A stretch of DNA of 64,000 bases from Bacteriovorax sp037444575 (GTDB lineage Bacteria > Bdellovibrionota > Bacteriovoracia > Bacteriovoracales > Bacteriovoracaceae): NCBI GenBank assembly GCA_037444575.1, contig JBBIME010000005.1, positions 124,001 through 188,000 of the forward strand, given 5' to 3'. How positions within the stretch are numbered: position 1 is the first letter of the stretch; the number at the start of each line of letters is the position of its first letter. Under the pieces are notes generated by a model. That model was not told the origin of the DNA, made no database searches, and saw nothing but the letters and a program-made list of their open reading frames with translations. Shown piece by piece: positions 38,196 to 46,488 of this stretch. The position numbers and the translations under genes are program-made.

Positions 38196-41100
38196 ATGGG
38201 TGTAAAGTATAGAATTCGGCTTCAAAACGACCGAGTAATCGGTCCGTTCACTACTGAAGAGATCGGTGAGCTTTTTTTAAAAAGTCACATCAATGGCGAT
38301 GAACTTTGTCAGCAGTTTCCTATTGGTGACTGGAAAAGCATTAAATCGTTTTCAGAAATCCAAAACCTTATCGACAATATCAAAAAGAAAAATCTTACGA
38401 TCACCAAAGTTGAAAAAAATGTTGAAGAACAGGATGTTTCATCAAAGAGTGAGAAGACCCTATCTGGAATAAAAGCATTCAAAGAATTTAAATTTGGCAA
38501 AGATGTCAAAGTGGATGTCGACTATGCCGAGCTAGAAAGAAAATATAAGTCAGGCAAGGGCGAAGAATCAGAAGAAGAAGAAGAAGAGGACCCAAATAAA
38601 ACGAGAGTGATCAGTAGAGCGCCGAGGAAAAATGTTGAGGACGTAGACAAGACAACTGTCATTCCATCGAAGGCCCAGAGACCGACAAAAGAGACAACAG
38701 AACTTCGAAATAAAAGACTTGAGGAAGAAAAACTCCAAAAAGAATTAGAGAAAGCTGCAGAGAAAGAAGTTGAAACAGAAAAAGCTCCGACAAGAGAAGA
38801 ATTGGTTAATGAAAAAACGGAATTCATAAACCTTTCTAGCATCCTTCCCACAATCAATGCTCAATTAAGCGTATCGGAAGTCGAACTTGATCAAAAGGCG
38901 CGCATTGAAGAAAACAACGAGAGAATGCGCTTAAAAGAAATGCAAGCGCAGATTGAGCGCGAGCAATCTGATGAGGATGAAGAATTCGAAGAAGAATCAG
39001 ATGAGATCGCTGAGGTAAAGGATCAAAAAGGCAAAATATCAGCGAAGCCTCAGAAAAAGAAAAAGAAAAAAATGTCCATCATTGTGGCAATTGCTTTTCT
39101 TGCTATTTTTTATGTCCTCCTAACACCTGATGAAAAGCCTAAGGCTACAGGCCCTGTTTTTATCGAAGTTAAATTTCCTCTCAATCAAGAATATGAAGAC
39201 GCAAAAGGTGCCAGCGAAGCCTTGGTTAAAGGGCGCGTGCTCTATGCAAAAAATGCGTACACCAATCGAGCAATGGCCGCTGAACAATATCTTATCTCGC
39301 TTCAAAAACAATTTAGTTCCAACGAAGCTCTGGGGGAATTAATTCTTACTTATTCAGAGCTATTAGATGAAACAAAAGAACCGAAAATATCGGCACACCT
39401 CATCTATAAATTGATTCAGCTTGCAGAAAATAAAATGCTGAGTGATTTAAATGTAGTGACAGGTGCCGCGCATTTTTATGGAAAAATTGGTAAAAACCAA
39501 ACTGGTATTAACATTGTAAAAAATTATTTTAGAGCAAAGGGTCCAGTCTCAAGTAAACTTCTTGCTTATTATTTAGATTTACTAATAAATGCCGGTGACT
39601 TGGTTGAGGCCAGAAAGGTTTACACAAAATTAAAAGACGCGCCTAAAAAACCTTTTGAAGCTTATTATTATCTAGCTCATTTCAATGAAATTGATGATCA
39701 AATAGCTGAAGCACAAAACATAATTGAGGAAGGTCTAAAGTATTATCCCAATAGTTCATTATTGCTTTTAAAGAACGCTGATTACTTATTTAAAAATCAG
39801 TCTCTAAAAAAATATGAAGAAGTTTTAAATAAGTGTCTGCAGAACAATGTTGAAGGCTCACCTACTTATACTGCAAAATTTTATTATCATATGGGACTTC
39901 TCTATGCTTCGAAGAAAAAGAATGCAGAGGCCAGTAACTTTTTTAAAAAATCTTTGAACATTAGAGAGACTGAAGAATTAAGATCAATGCTTTCGAGTTT
40001 AGAAATAGGCGGAGACAAACTGGCCCAATCGCTTATCTTAGAAAGTAAAGTTCTCGATTTGATCAAAAAATCAAAAGCAGAAATTAAAAATAAAAATCTA
40101 GAATTAGCATTCTCGCTTTCAATTGAAGCAGTTGATGCGGCTCCAGACTTTGTCCCTGCAATACTTCTTCAAACACAACTACAATTGCGCCGAGGATTGT
40201 TTGATTCGGCAATCAATACACTTCAACGAGCTATTAATGCCAATCCAACGAACAATGTTTTAAAGAAGAACTTGGTCACAACTTATTTAAAGGCGTACAA
40301 ACTTGAAGAGGCCCAAAAATTATTGATAGAAATTTCTCAAACGAAATACGCTTTTGGCAGTGAATACGCTTCTCTCATGGGAGATTTCTATCGAACGAGT
40401 TCCAATATTCCACTTGCAGTAAGATGGTATACGGAAGCTCTTAATCGCGATCCACTGAGCGATTATGATATGTTTCAATTGGCAAAACTTTATCTTCGAA
40501 TAAAAAAATTCAATGATGCTAAATCAAGATTAGCTAAGGCCATTATTCTTGATCCAAAAAATCCGGACTATCTAGCAACGAATGCTGAAATTATGTTTGA
40601 GCAAGACAACACGGACACAGCAATTGGATATCTACGAGATTCAATTACAGAAGTAGGTGAATCACCAAGACTTCTTTCTGCCATTGCGACTCTCTATTAT
40701 AAAAGTGGACAAGCTAAAGAATTCCAAAGCTACTATAAACGCATTCAGGAATTGCCAACAAAAGAAGAAGGCTTCTATGAATTCCTGATTTACGCTTCAA
40801 AGCTTGAAGAAAGAAATGAAGACTATATCAATTACAGTCACGAACTTCTAAAGCTCAACCCTGGAGATTTAAAAGTTCGCCTAGATCTTGGTGAAGTTCT
40901 TTTTCAATTGAAACGCTACAAAGAAGCGATTGCTGAATTTGAAGAAGTAAAAGAGAAACTCGCATCTTACCCGAAAGTCCATTTCATGCTGGCGAAAGTA
41001 TATTTAGCGATGGGTGATATTAAAAAAGCAAAAGAGATGGCGCTAAAAGAACTTGAACTCAATCCTAGTTTAGATTCAGCTCACTATATCGTCGGTGAAG

Positions 41101-41423
41101 TTGCGAGAATGGATAAGGATTATCACACAGCGATTGAAAAATATGAGAAAGCGATCAGTTTAAATCCGAAATCTGTGGAGGCCTTAATGGCCATGGGATG
41201 GATTAAACTTGCCCAGAACTATACAAATGAGGCCATTGAGCTTTACGGGCGAGCAATGAGAGAAGATAAGAGCAATCCTGAGATCCACAAACAAATTGGG
41301 TTTGCATATAAAGCAGCAGGTCAAAGGGCCCTTGCTAAAGAAAAATTTGAAGATTACCTGAAATTGAGTCCCGGAGCTGCTGATCGCGATCAAATAGAGG
41401 CCCAGATTAAAAATTTGCAATAG
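38196..41423 (+). CDS. Large membrane-anchored TPR protein with N-terminal GYF-2-like domain
   Basis: 1075 residues. Residues 1-60 resemble a GYF_2 domain (YRIRLQNDRVIGPFTTEEIGELF...GDWKSI), a peptide-binding fold. Residues about 90-285 are highly charged, with acidic runs and likely coiled coil. A lysine run precedes a single membrane helix at about 291-310 (MSIIVAIAFLAIFYVLL). The remaining 760 residues are TPR repeats, so the topology is cytoplasmic GYF and periplasmic TPR. A gliding or cell-envelope assembly scaffold is possible; the function is unknown. It may be cotranscribed with nuoN copy 2. Confidence 0.75.
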   Translation: MGVKYRIRLQNDRVIGPFTTEEIGELFLKSHINGDELCQQFPIGDWKSIKSFSEIQNLIDNIKKKNLTITKVEKNVEEQDVSSKSEKTLSGIKAFKEFKFGKDVKVDVDYAELERKYKSGKGEESEEEEEEDPNKTRVISRAPRKNVEDVDKTTVIPSKAQRPTKETTELRNKRLEEEKLQKELEKAAEKEVETEKAPTREELVNEKTEFINLSSILPTINAQLSVSEVELDQKARIEENNERMRLKEMQAQIEREQSDEDEEFEEESDEIAEVKDQKGKISAKPQKKKKKKMSIIVAIAFLAIFYVLLTPDEKPKATGPVFIEVKFPLNQEYEDAKGASEALVKGRVLYAKNAYTNRAMAAEQYLISLQKQFSSNEALGELILTYSELLDETKEPKISAHLIYKLIQLAENKMLSDLNVVTGAAHFYGKIGKNQTGINIVKNYFRAKGPVSSKLLAYYLDLLINAGDLVEARKVYTKLKDAPKKPFEAYYYLAHFNEIDDQIAEAQNIIEEGLKYYPNSSLLLLKNADYLFKNQSLKKYEEVLNKCLQNNVEGSPTYTAKFYYHMGLLYASKKKNAEASNFFKKSLNIRETEELRSMLSSLEIGGDKLAQSLILESKVLDLIKKSKAEIKNKNLELAFSLSIEAVDAAPDFVPAILLQTQLQLRRGLFDSAINTLQRAINANPTNNVLKKNLVTTYLKAYKLEEAQKLLIEISQTKYAFGSEYASLMGDFYRTSSNIPLAVRWYTEALNRDPLSDYDMFQLAKLYLRIKKFNDAKSRLAKAIILDPKNPDYLATNAEIMFEQDNTDTAIGYLRDSITEVGESPRLLSAIATLYYKSGQAKEFQSYYKRIQELPTKEEGFYEFLIYASKLEERNEDYINYSHELLKLNPGDLKVRLDLGEVLFQLKRYKEAIAEFEEVKEKLASYPKVHFMLAKVYLAMGDIKKAKEMALKELELNPSLDSAHYIVGEVARMDKDYHTAIEKYEKAISLNPKSVEALMAMGWIKLAQNYTNEAIELYGRAMREDKSNPEIHKQIGFAYKAAGQRALAKEKFEDYLKLSPGAADRDQIEAQIKNLQ

Positions 41424-41431
41424 ATTAACGC

Positions 41432-41460
41432 TTGTCTTTTTTGCGTAAAACCACTAATAT
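41432..41460 (+). promoter_or_regulatory. Candidate promoter of the tRNA-Ser/Ser/Arg cluster
   Basis: TTGTCT (41432-41437) and TAATAT (41455-41460) are spaced by exactly 17 bp. The start site would lie about 11 nt before the tRNA-Ser(UGA) 5' end. Confidence 0.55.
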
Positions 41461-41477
41461 TACCTTCTAAGTTTTGC

Positions 41478-41565
41478 GGAGGATTGGCGGAGTGGTCGAT
41501 CGCGGCGGTTTTGAAAACCGTTGAACCGAAAGGTTCCGCAGGTTCGAATCCTGTGTCCTCCGCCA
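41478..41565 (+). tRNA. tRNA-Ser (UGA)
   Basis: 88 nt with CCA encoded. The acceptor stem GGAGGAT pairs with GTCCTCC, and the discriminator is G. The anticodon loop TTTGAAA gives anticodon UGA. A long variable arm (AACCGAAAGGTT) is typical of class II serine tRNA. The T-loop GGTTCGAATCC is intact. Confidence 0.96.
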
Positions 41566-41621
41566 CTTCTAGACTTAACCCTCTCCTAATTTTAGACTTA
41601 AATTGATTGATATATATTGTT

Positions 41622-41713
41622 GGAGATGTGGGAGAGTGGTCTAATCCAGCGCCTTGCTAAGGCGTCGTACCCCGCAAGGGGTACCGTGAGTTCGAATCTC
41701 ACCGTCTCCGCCA
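41622..41713 (+). tRNA. tRNA-Ser (GCU)
   Basis: 92 nt with CCA. The acceptor stem GGAGATG pairs with CGTCTCC. The anticodon loop TTGCTAA gives GCU. A long variable arm (TACCCCGCAAGGGGTA) and the T-loop GTTCGAATC confirm a serine tRNA. Confidence 0.96.
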
Positions 41714-41731
41714 CTCTTTAAAATTCTTTGC

Positions 41732-41808
41732 GCAGACGTAGCTCAGTTGGATAGAGTACTTGACTACGAATCAAGTGGTCGCAGGTTCGACTCCTGCCGT
41801 TTGCGCCA
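41732..41808 (+). tRNA. tRNA-Arg (ACG), integration target
   Basis: 77 nt with CCA. The acceptor stem GCAGACG pairs with CGTTTGC, the anticodon loop CTACGAA gives ACG, and the T-loop is GGTTCGACTCC. The last 19 nt plus four following bases are repeated at 55503-55525, so the element to the right was inserted into the 3' end of this gene and regenerated it. Confidence 0.96.
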
Positions 41809-41812
41809 TTTT
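41790..41812 (+). repeat. attL: 23-bp direct repeat at tRNA-Arg 3' end
   Basis: The 23 bases from ACTCCTGCCG to CCATTTT, covering the T-arm, acceptor 3' strand and CCA of tRNA-Arg, recur exactly at 55503-55525. Integration into a tRNA 3' end is the usual behaviour of tyrosine-integrase elements, and such an integrase is encoded between the repeats. Confidence 0.93.
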
Positions 41813-41900
41813 TCAATCACAAAAATCCCTACATTTACTCAACAAACCGAAATTCAAAAGATCTCAATTCGGTCACTTGTAAATTTCAATTTGATCGAAG

Positions 41901-41930
41901 GTTACTGGAAGTTACAGAAAGTTACGGAGT
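41901..41930 (+). repeat. Three tandem 10-bp repeats near attL
   Basis: Three consecutive 10-mers share the pattern GTTACNGRAN (GTTACTGGAA, GTTACAGAAA, GTTACGGAGT) about 90 bp inside the left attachment site. Short direct repeats at this distance are typical arm-type integrase or excisionase binding sites. A related GTTACTG lies near attR at 55402. Confidence 0.55.
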
Positions 41931-41965
41931 GAATCTACACTTTGGCTATTTTTTGTCTACACCAG

Positions 41966-42100
41966 CTATTGGACTTTTGATTTGAATCCTCTGAGATGTG
42001 CTGAGACTGTTTTACCAGTTTTTGTAGTTGATCCTTTCACGCAAGTTGGTCTTGCTGGAAATTTAACTTTTGGTGCTTTTGGAGCTTTAAATTTTTTCAT
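41966..42100 (-). CDS. Small basic protein, 44 residues
   Basis: ATG at 42100 to TAG at 41966 gives MKKFKAPKAPKVKFPARPTC as its first 20 residues, then a Thr/Lys-rich tail ending FKSKVQ. GTGAGGA precedes the ATG at short spacing. It is very basic and Pro/Lys-rich, with no signal peptide and no recognised family. It is the first gene inside the left end of the island. The remaining sequence from 41814 to 42121 contains only the arm-type repeats. Confidence 0.35.
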   Translation of the reverse strand: MKKFKAPKAPKVKFPARPTCVKGSTTKTGKTVSAHLRGFKSKVQ

Positions 42101-42121
42101 ATTCCTCACTTGGTGATTAGA

Positions 42122-42775
42122 TCACTTTTTATTAGCATTGAGCTTCTTGAGCACGTTACAGGCTTTTTCATGATTACCATCGCTGCATGCAACAAAGAGA
42201 TAGTGATACATATCTAATTGATTTCCTCCCTTGGTGCCAATAATGTGGGCAGCATTCCAACAACTGGAATAATCTTTTTTAGAACAAGCTTTATCGTAAT
42301 AAGCAACGGCTGAGTTAAAGTCTCCTTTGCTATAATTTATTTCGGCCATTAGAACACAAGCATTTTCATTTTTGGGACAGAGTTCACTTGCTGCCTTGAT
42401 TGCCAAGTCCGTTTTACCACTTTCGAAATTAAGTCGAGCAAGGTTAATACATGAGAGTTCATAATTATTTAGACATGCTTTTTTGTAGTAACTTGTAGCT
42501 TTATCTACCTGCTTAAGTTTTGAGTAGACAGTACCAGCATCATTGCAAGCTTGGACGATGCCTTTGTCACAAAGCTTATTCAAAGAAATTTCAAAATCGG
42601 CAATATCTTGATTGGTGGGATTTTTTAAATCACTTAATCTTTTTGCACTGATTTTACATGAATCAATATCATCTTTTTTGCATTTCTCTATATCGGGATT
42701 CGAGGCAGAGCAAGAGAACGCTACAAAGGCAACACTGCTCAGAAAATATAATTTTAAAAAAGTGGAAAAGGTCAT
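42122..42775 (-). CDS. Lipoprotein with Sel1-like repeats
   Basis: 217 residues. An N-terminal signal with lipobox VAFSC (Cys22) is followed by cysteine-containing helical repeats such as ACNDAGTVYSKLKQVDKATSYYKKAC and SCINLARLNFESGKTDLAIKAASELC. This is the Sel1/cysteine-rich TPR pattern, usually involved in protein-protein contact in the envelope. It is the last gene of a minus-strand run (45176 to 42122) that appears to be one transcription unit behind the XRE regulator. The function is unknown. Confidence 0.65.
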   Translation of the reverse strand: MTFSTFLKLYFLSSVAFVAFSCSASNPDIEKCKKDDIDSCKISAKRLSDLKNPTNQDIADFEISLNKLCDKGIVQACNDAGTVYSKLKQVDKATSYYKKACLNNYELSCINLARLNFESGKTDLAIKAASELCPKNENACVLMAEINYSKGDFNSAVAYYDKACSKKDYSSCWNAAHIIGTKGGNQLDMYHYLFVACSDGNHEKACNVLKKLNANKK

Positions 42776-42785
42776 TTGCGCTCCA

Positions 42786-44018
42786 TTATTTTACCAAGAA
42801 TTCAGAAATTGGTTTTTTACCATAGGCTTTTGCAACAGTTGGTAAATCAATTATCACTTTGAGTGTAACTTTGTTTTCAGAAACCTTCTTAAAGTCGAAT
42901 GTTGAATTTGCTAGAAGGTAGTTTCCGAAAAGTTTGAAACGCTCTCGCGGGTTTTTATCAGTCAATTCGGAATAAGAGATTTCTTTATTAATGGTACCAG
43001 GGTAACTGTGCTCCCCCTTTGGAGGTTCATAGTACTTCTCAAAGGTATAGCTATCGCGAAATTCGGGATCATCTTCTAAGACAATTTTCTCTTTTGCGAT
43101 TGCCTCATATTGAGTCGGAAATAAAGTTGTTTCAATCTCCATTACTTTTTCCAGGATATCATTTCCCTCCTCTGACGTTATTGGCACCGGGAGATGCGCG
43201 AGAGCAAAGTTTCTTAACTTAGGATTGAAGGCAAAATCGTTAGTAATTTTTCTTATTAGAGATCTCGTGAATTCGTTTAGTAGATTTTTACGTTTAGATT
43301 TAGCTTCTTCAAGACTCATCCCAGACATTGATGGATATTCAAGTTCAACTGTTTTCTCCATTGGTTGATCAAGGCCTGAATCGCCATAAAACTCATTGGA
43401 AAAACCATTTATAGAATAAAACTCAACGGCTTTTTTAATTTTGCTTATCTCTAGTATTTGAGATACTTCAAAGCCCTTTTCTCCAAAATTTTTACCATTT
43501 GAAATATAATAAAAATCATTTTGTTCATCAGGGGAAAGTTTTAAACCACTCTTCCAATGGCCACCAGATCTTTCATTGATCCAAGTGTCTCTATCAAACT
43601 TAAGCGCATTAGAATGGTTAACGGTCAAAAAATTAAGATTGATTTTATTGTCAGAGTGGCGGATGCCTTCCATTTCATGATCAAGTTCAAAATATGCTTT
43701 CCCACAGAAGAGATTATGCGAGGAATATAAAAATCTTAGATTATCAATATTTTGAGATGAGCAATTTTGTCCCTTTCGATCTCGTGGTGAGCAGCTATAT
43801 CTGTCAATCCAATAAGAAGTTCCAGATAACTCAGCCCCCTCTCTTTCAGATAATTTTTCATCATACATTTTATCAAAACCAGTTTTGGTTAAGGCGGAAT
43901 TGGATTTCTCGCACCACTCCTTATTTGATGGAATGAAGGCGACATTTTTAAGAGGATTACTGGCGCATGATTGAATTAGTGGCACAAGTACAATTAAAAA
44001 GGACTTAGCCTTATTCAT
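42786..44018 (-). CDS. Island-borne lipoprotein of unknown function
   Basis: 410 residues from ATG 44018. GGGAG lies 8 bp upstream, and this start yields the signal MNKAKSFLIVLVPLIQSC with lipobox IQSC. A longer in-frame reading from 44117 would prepend a lysine-rich stretch and is rejected. The mature protein is polar with several cysteines and Asp/Glu-rich segments. No catalytic motif or known family was recognised. It overlaps the upstream gene by 8 bp, so it is translationally coupled. Confidence 0.6.
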   Translation of the reverse strand: MNKAKSFLIVLVPLIQSCASNPLKNVAFIPSNKEWCEKSNSALTKTGFDKMYDEKLSEREGAELSGTSYWIDRYSCSPRDRKGQNCSSQNIDNLRFLYSSHNLFCGKAYFELDHEMEGIRHSDNKINLNFLTVNHSNALKFDRDTWINERSGGHWKSGLKLSPDEQNDFYYISNGKNFGEKGFEVSQILEISKIKKAVEFYSINGFSNEFYGDSGLDQPMEKTVELEYPSMSGMSLEEAKSKRKNLLNEFTRSLIRKITNDFAFNPKLRNFALAHLPVPITSEEGNDILEKVMEIETTLFPTQYEAIAKEKIVLEDDPEFRDSYTFEKYYEPPKGEHSYPGTINKEISYSELTDKNPRERFKLFGNYLLANSTFDFKKVSENKVTLKVIIDLPTVAKAYGKKPISEFLVK

Positions 44019-44769
44019 ACAGTTTCTCCCTATCTTTTCTTTTTTTATTTTCTTTTTGCCGAATTTTTTCTTCTTTGTTTTTAGCATCAACTTCTTCTTT
44101 TGCCCTTCGAGCATCATTCAGCGCCCTTGATTCAACTTCTTTTTTTAAAAACTCCTTCCATGAATTAAGTTGTGCAACTGTTGGTTGCTGATTTGTGTTC
44201 ATGTGGGGAGCGAAAAAATTGCTAATGCTAGGATTTTCTGTTCTAACGAGTGACCACGTTTTTATGCCAAAAATTTTCAAACCTGGAGCGGACTCTAATT
44301 GATCAGAACCAAAACCAACAGCAGCTTTATATGCAAAGTCCTTTATGGCAGGAATAAGTTCTTCATATCCACCTTTTTGACAGAGCTTGCTTGACGACGA
44401 TATTAATTTTCCAAAGGCATTATTTTCGAGATAATACCAAATCATTGTACAGCCCTCTTTTTCATTTATTGCGCCTTGGTTTTCAACAAGATCTTGAATG
44501 CAAACAATAGAGCTAACTGCGGGAATCCCAGTGTTGGGTTTGGGGGTAAATGAAGTCGTAGCTTTTGGAACAGCGATTGAGCCACCGACTACATTGAATA
44601 TTTCATTCGTGAAATTTCGTTGTAAGAACTCTTGAGTGTCATTAAGTCCGATTGCAATTTTGCACGTTTTTTTCTTTTCGATAAAAGATACTGCGCGCGG
44701 AAGTTCGAAGTCTGTCCACGAAAAAGCTTTTGCTGAAAACAGTAAAAGGGTGAGTAATATTGCTTTCAC
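44011..44769 (-). CDS. Secreted protein of unknown function
   Basis: 252 residues with a cleavable signal peptide (MKAILLTLLLFSAKAFS). The mature part contains five cysteines, and the C-terminus is a strongly charged Lys/Glu/Arg-rich coiled segment (about residues 210-252). No family is recognised. It starts 20 bp after the XRE gene. An inverted repeat CCGA-TGT-TCGG lies just before the start, which could serve as an operator. Confidence 0.6.
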   Translation of the reverse strand: MKAILLTLLLFSAKAFSWTDFELPRAVSFIEKKKTCKIAIGLNDTQEFLQRNFTNEIFNVVGGSIAVPKATTSFTPKPNTGIPAVSSIVCIQDLVENQGAINEKEGCTMIWYYLENNAFGKLISSSSKLCQKGGYEELIPAIKDFAYKAAVGFGSDQLESAPGLKIFGIKTWSLVRTENPSISNFFAPHMNTNQQPTVAQLNSWKEFLKKEVESRALNDARRAKEEVDAKNKEEKIRQKENKKRKDREKLYE

Positions 44770-44776
44770 ATAACCT

Positions 44777-44787
44777 CCGATGTTCGG
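44777..44787. promoter_or_regulatory. Inverted repeat CCGA-N3-TCGG, possible XRE operator
   Basis: A perfect 4-bp inverted repeat with a 3-bp spacer sits in the 20-bp gap between the XRE gene and the secreted-protein gene. It resembles the palindrome CCGAACGTTCGG at 45140-45151, suggesting both are recognised by the same regulator. Confidence 0.35.
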
Positions 44788-44789
44788 AA

Positions 44790-45176
44790 TTATTTTTTTT
44801 GATCTACTTTTTTTATGGTTATTTCAAAAGTGCCAGAAAAGATGTCTTTTTTTTGGAATAACTCTGTTATTGGAATAGTATTTTTTTCTGGTTCGCCATA
44901 TAGAAGCTCGTGAATAGTTATCTGGAAGTAGTTTGCAATGTCTTTTAGTATTTCGGGCGAAGTTGGGAACCTACCGTTGCGGCCTACCCATTCGTTTACC
45001 GTCGAAGGTTTTTGGCCAATATCTTTTGCAAATTGGCGAACTGAAATTTTACGAGCTTTGATTAGCTCGTCGAGAATAACTCCGAATTCTTTACTCATGA
45101 CTCTATTATCGGACAGAATAAAGCCATGCTGCTCTAAATCCGAACGTTCGGCCAATGTGTCCGATGTCTCGTTCAC
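44790..45176 (-). CDS. XRE-family helix-turn-helix regulator
   Basis: 128 residues from GTG 45176 (AGGA 8 bp upstream), or 102 residues from ATG 45097. The HTH is about residues 36-85: ISVRQFAKDIGQKPSTVNEWVG...ILKDIANYFQITIHELLYGE, a classic XRE/Cro fold. The shorter start would leave the palindrome 45140-45151 in its promoter, consistent with autoregulation. It heads the minus-strand cargo operon of secreted and lipoprotein genes and probably controls it. Confidence 0.75.
   Translation of the reverse strand: MNETSDTLAERSDLEQHGFILSDNRVMSKEFGVILDELIKARKISVRQFAKDIGQKPSTVNEWVGRNGRFPTSPEILKDIANYFQITIHELLYGEPEKNTIPITELFQKKDIFSGTFEITIKKVDQKK
45108..45165. promoter_or_regulatory. Nested palindromes around the XRE gene start
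   Basis: A perfect 12-bp palindrome CCGAACGTTCGG (45140-45151) is flanked by an 8-bp inverted pair, ATCGGACA (45108-45115) and TGTCCGAT (45158-45165). These sites lie upstream of the ATG at 45097 and overlap the 5' end of the longer GTG-start reading. A CCGA-type half site recurs at 44777-44787. An autoregulatory operator is likely but unproven. Confidence 0.4.
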
Positions 45177-45194
45177 GGTTGTGTCCTAGCAAGT

Positions 45195-45923
45195 CTATGG
45201 GCCATAGTGGATATTACCATCCAGTCCATATCGAGAAGTGCATTCATCGTTTTTTAAATATGAGTTTTCAAAAGAGATATCAACTAAAGCTGTACCTACT
45301 TCTGTGAATAATTCAGTTAAATAATATGACTCTTCTAACTGGAATCTTGCTTGGCGGACAATAGATCGATGCATGAGACTTAGTGGCCAATCCCCCCTAT
45401 AATTTGGGTTTAAAGTAATACCATCATCAAGATATCTATTCACAAGAGGCCATGCTGGTTTATAACCGCCATCATAATACAGCGTTGGGCCTTGGAAATA
45501 TAAAGTACGATGTCCCCTGCCAAGAATGCAGTGACCAAGTTCGTGAAAAACAACTGAGCGTCGATCCCAATTTGTAGCCGTGGCCCAAAAGGTTGGATCT
45601 ATTAAGACAATATTGTCGTTTTTATATGAAACACATTCACCGAGGACATGGCCAGGAAGCGTGCTGAGATCTGAAAAATTATAATAAATGCCTTTGTTCA
45701 AAACAGAAGAACCATATGTTGAAACATACGAATTAAATTCATTAACATATACTTCAATACTTGGATCTTGAACTTTTAAATTGCCATTTAATTCTTGTTG
45801 ATTTGGAGGCAAAGGCATAGGTGAAATTGGATAAAGATTATCAAGACTATATTGATCGCTCGGTTTACAAGCAGATAATGAGAACAATAAAAGAAGTAGA
45901 AAGTTTGGCGATTTAATTTTCAA
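45195..45923 (-). CDS. Zinc-metalloprotease-like lipoprotein
   Basis: 242 residues with signal and lipobox LSAC (Cys19). The zincin motif HELGHCILGRGH spans residues 127-138, giving H127, E128 and H131 plus a third histidine at 138. A downstream LSLMH may be the Met-turn. The third histidine is one residue later than in classic metzincins (HEXXHXXGXXH). It would act on proteins or peptides at the cell surface or in the periplasm. It overlaps the upstream resolvase-like gene by 11 bp. Confidence 0.7.
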   Translation of the reverse strand: MKIKSPNFLLLLLFSLSACKPSDQYSLDNLYPISPMPLPPNQQELNGNLKVQDPSIEVYVNEFNSYVSTYGSSVLNKGIYYNFSDLSTLPGHVLGECVSYKNDNIVLIDPTFWATATNWDRRSVVFHELGHCILGRGHRTLYFQGPTLYYDGGYKPAWPLVNRYLDDGITLNPNYRGDWPLSLMHRSIVRQARFQLEESYYLTELFTEVGTALVDISFENSYLKNDECTSRYGLDGNIHYGP

Positions 45924-46488
45924 TACCTGCCTCTGGTATGAATTTGATATCGGCTAAATCTCGTGTGTGTCTCCAGACAGACGTAATTGAAATTCCAGTT
46001 GTGTGGCTTATTTCGCGAATGCTCATACCCTCATCTCGCATACCCTTTATCAAATTGGTTGAAATATATGAGGCTCGTCCAATCTTTTTTCCATTCAACT
46101 TGGCAACACTTTGACCATTTTTAATTTTTGTTTTGTGAACAGAACCTAAATTTTTAAATAGAATTAGAAGCACTTCTTCACTAAAGCAGGAAAATGAATC
46201 GAGAGATATAAGTTCTCCATTGGAATATAGATCAACCTGGATCGCACTTTTGAAGAACATACTTAATGTTTTAATAATTCTATCCAGCCTATCACCAAAC
46301 AAAGTAAGTTCGAAAACAACTAGATTTGAAACATGTTGTTCTAAGCAATCTCGTAATAGCTTATCTGCATTTGCATAGTTCGAGTTTGAATCATAGCTGA
46401 TATCTCTTGTCCCAATCAGCCTTATCAGGTCTACAGCGGTTTGTAGGAGATTTTGATCTTCGCCATTATAGACGATTCTAGATTTCAT
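45913..46488 (-). CDS. Degenerate resolvase-like protein with HTH, probably regulatory
   Basis: 191 residues. The middle part (NLVVFELTLFGDRLDRIIKTL) recalls the serine-recombinase E-helix region. The C-terminus GKKIGRASYISTNLIKG...SIREISHTTGISITSVWRH is a resolvase-type HTH. The N-terminus lacks the YxRxS motif with the catalytic serine, so recombination is unlikely and a DNA-binding role is favoured. It overlaps the upstream gene by 4 bp and belongs to the leftward arm of the divergent regulatory region. Confidence 0.55.
   Translation of the reverse strand: MKSRIVYNGEDQNLLQTAVDLIRLIGTRDISYDSNSNYANADKLLRDCLEQHVSNLVVFELTLFGDRLDRIIKTLSMFFKSAIQVDLYSNGELISLDSFSCFSEEVLLILFKNLGSVHKTKIKNGQSVAKLNGKKIGRASYISTNLIKGMRDEGMSIREISHTTGISITSVWRHTRDLADIKFIPEAGIEN

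Noticed and set aside
41747..41932. Open frame running through tRNA-Arg
   Set aside because: Starts inside the tRNA and covers the att and arm repeats; not a gene.
44019..44117. Lysine-rich N-terminal extension of the island lipoprotein
   Set aside because: It overlaps the upstream gene deeply, and the GGGAG-supported ATG 44018 gives a lipoprotein signal.
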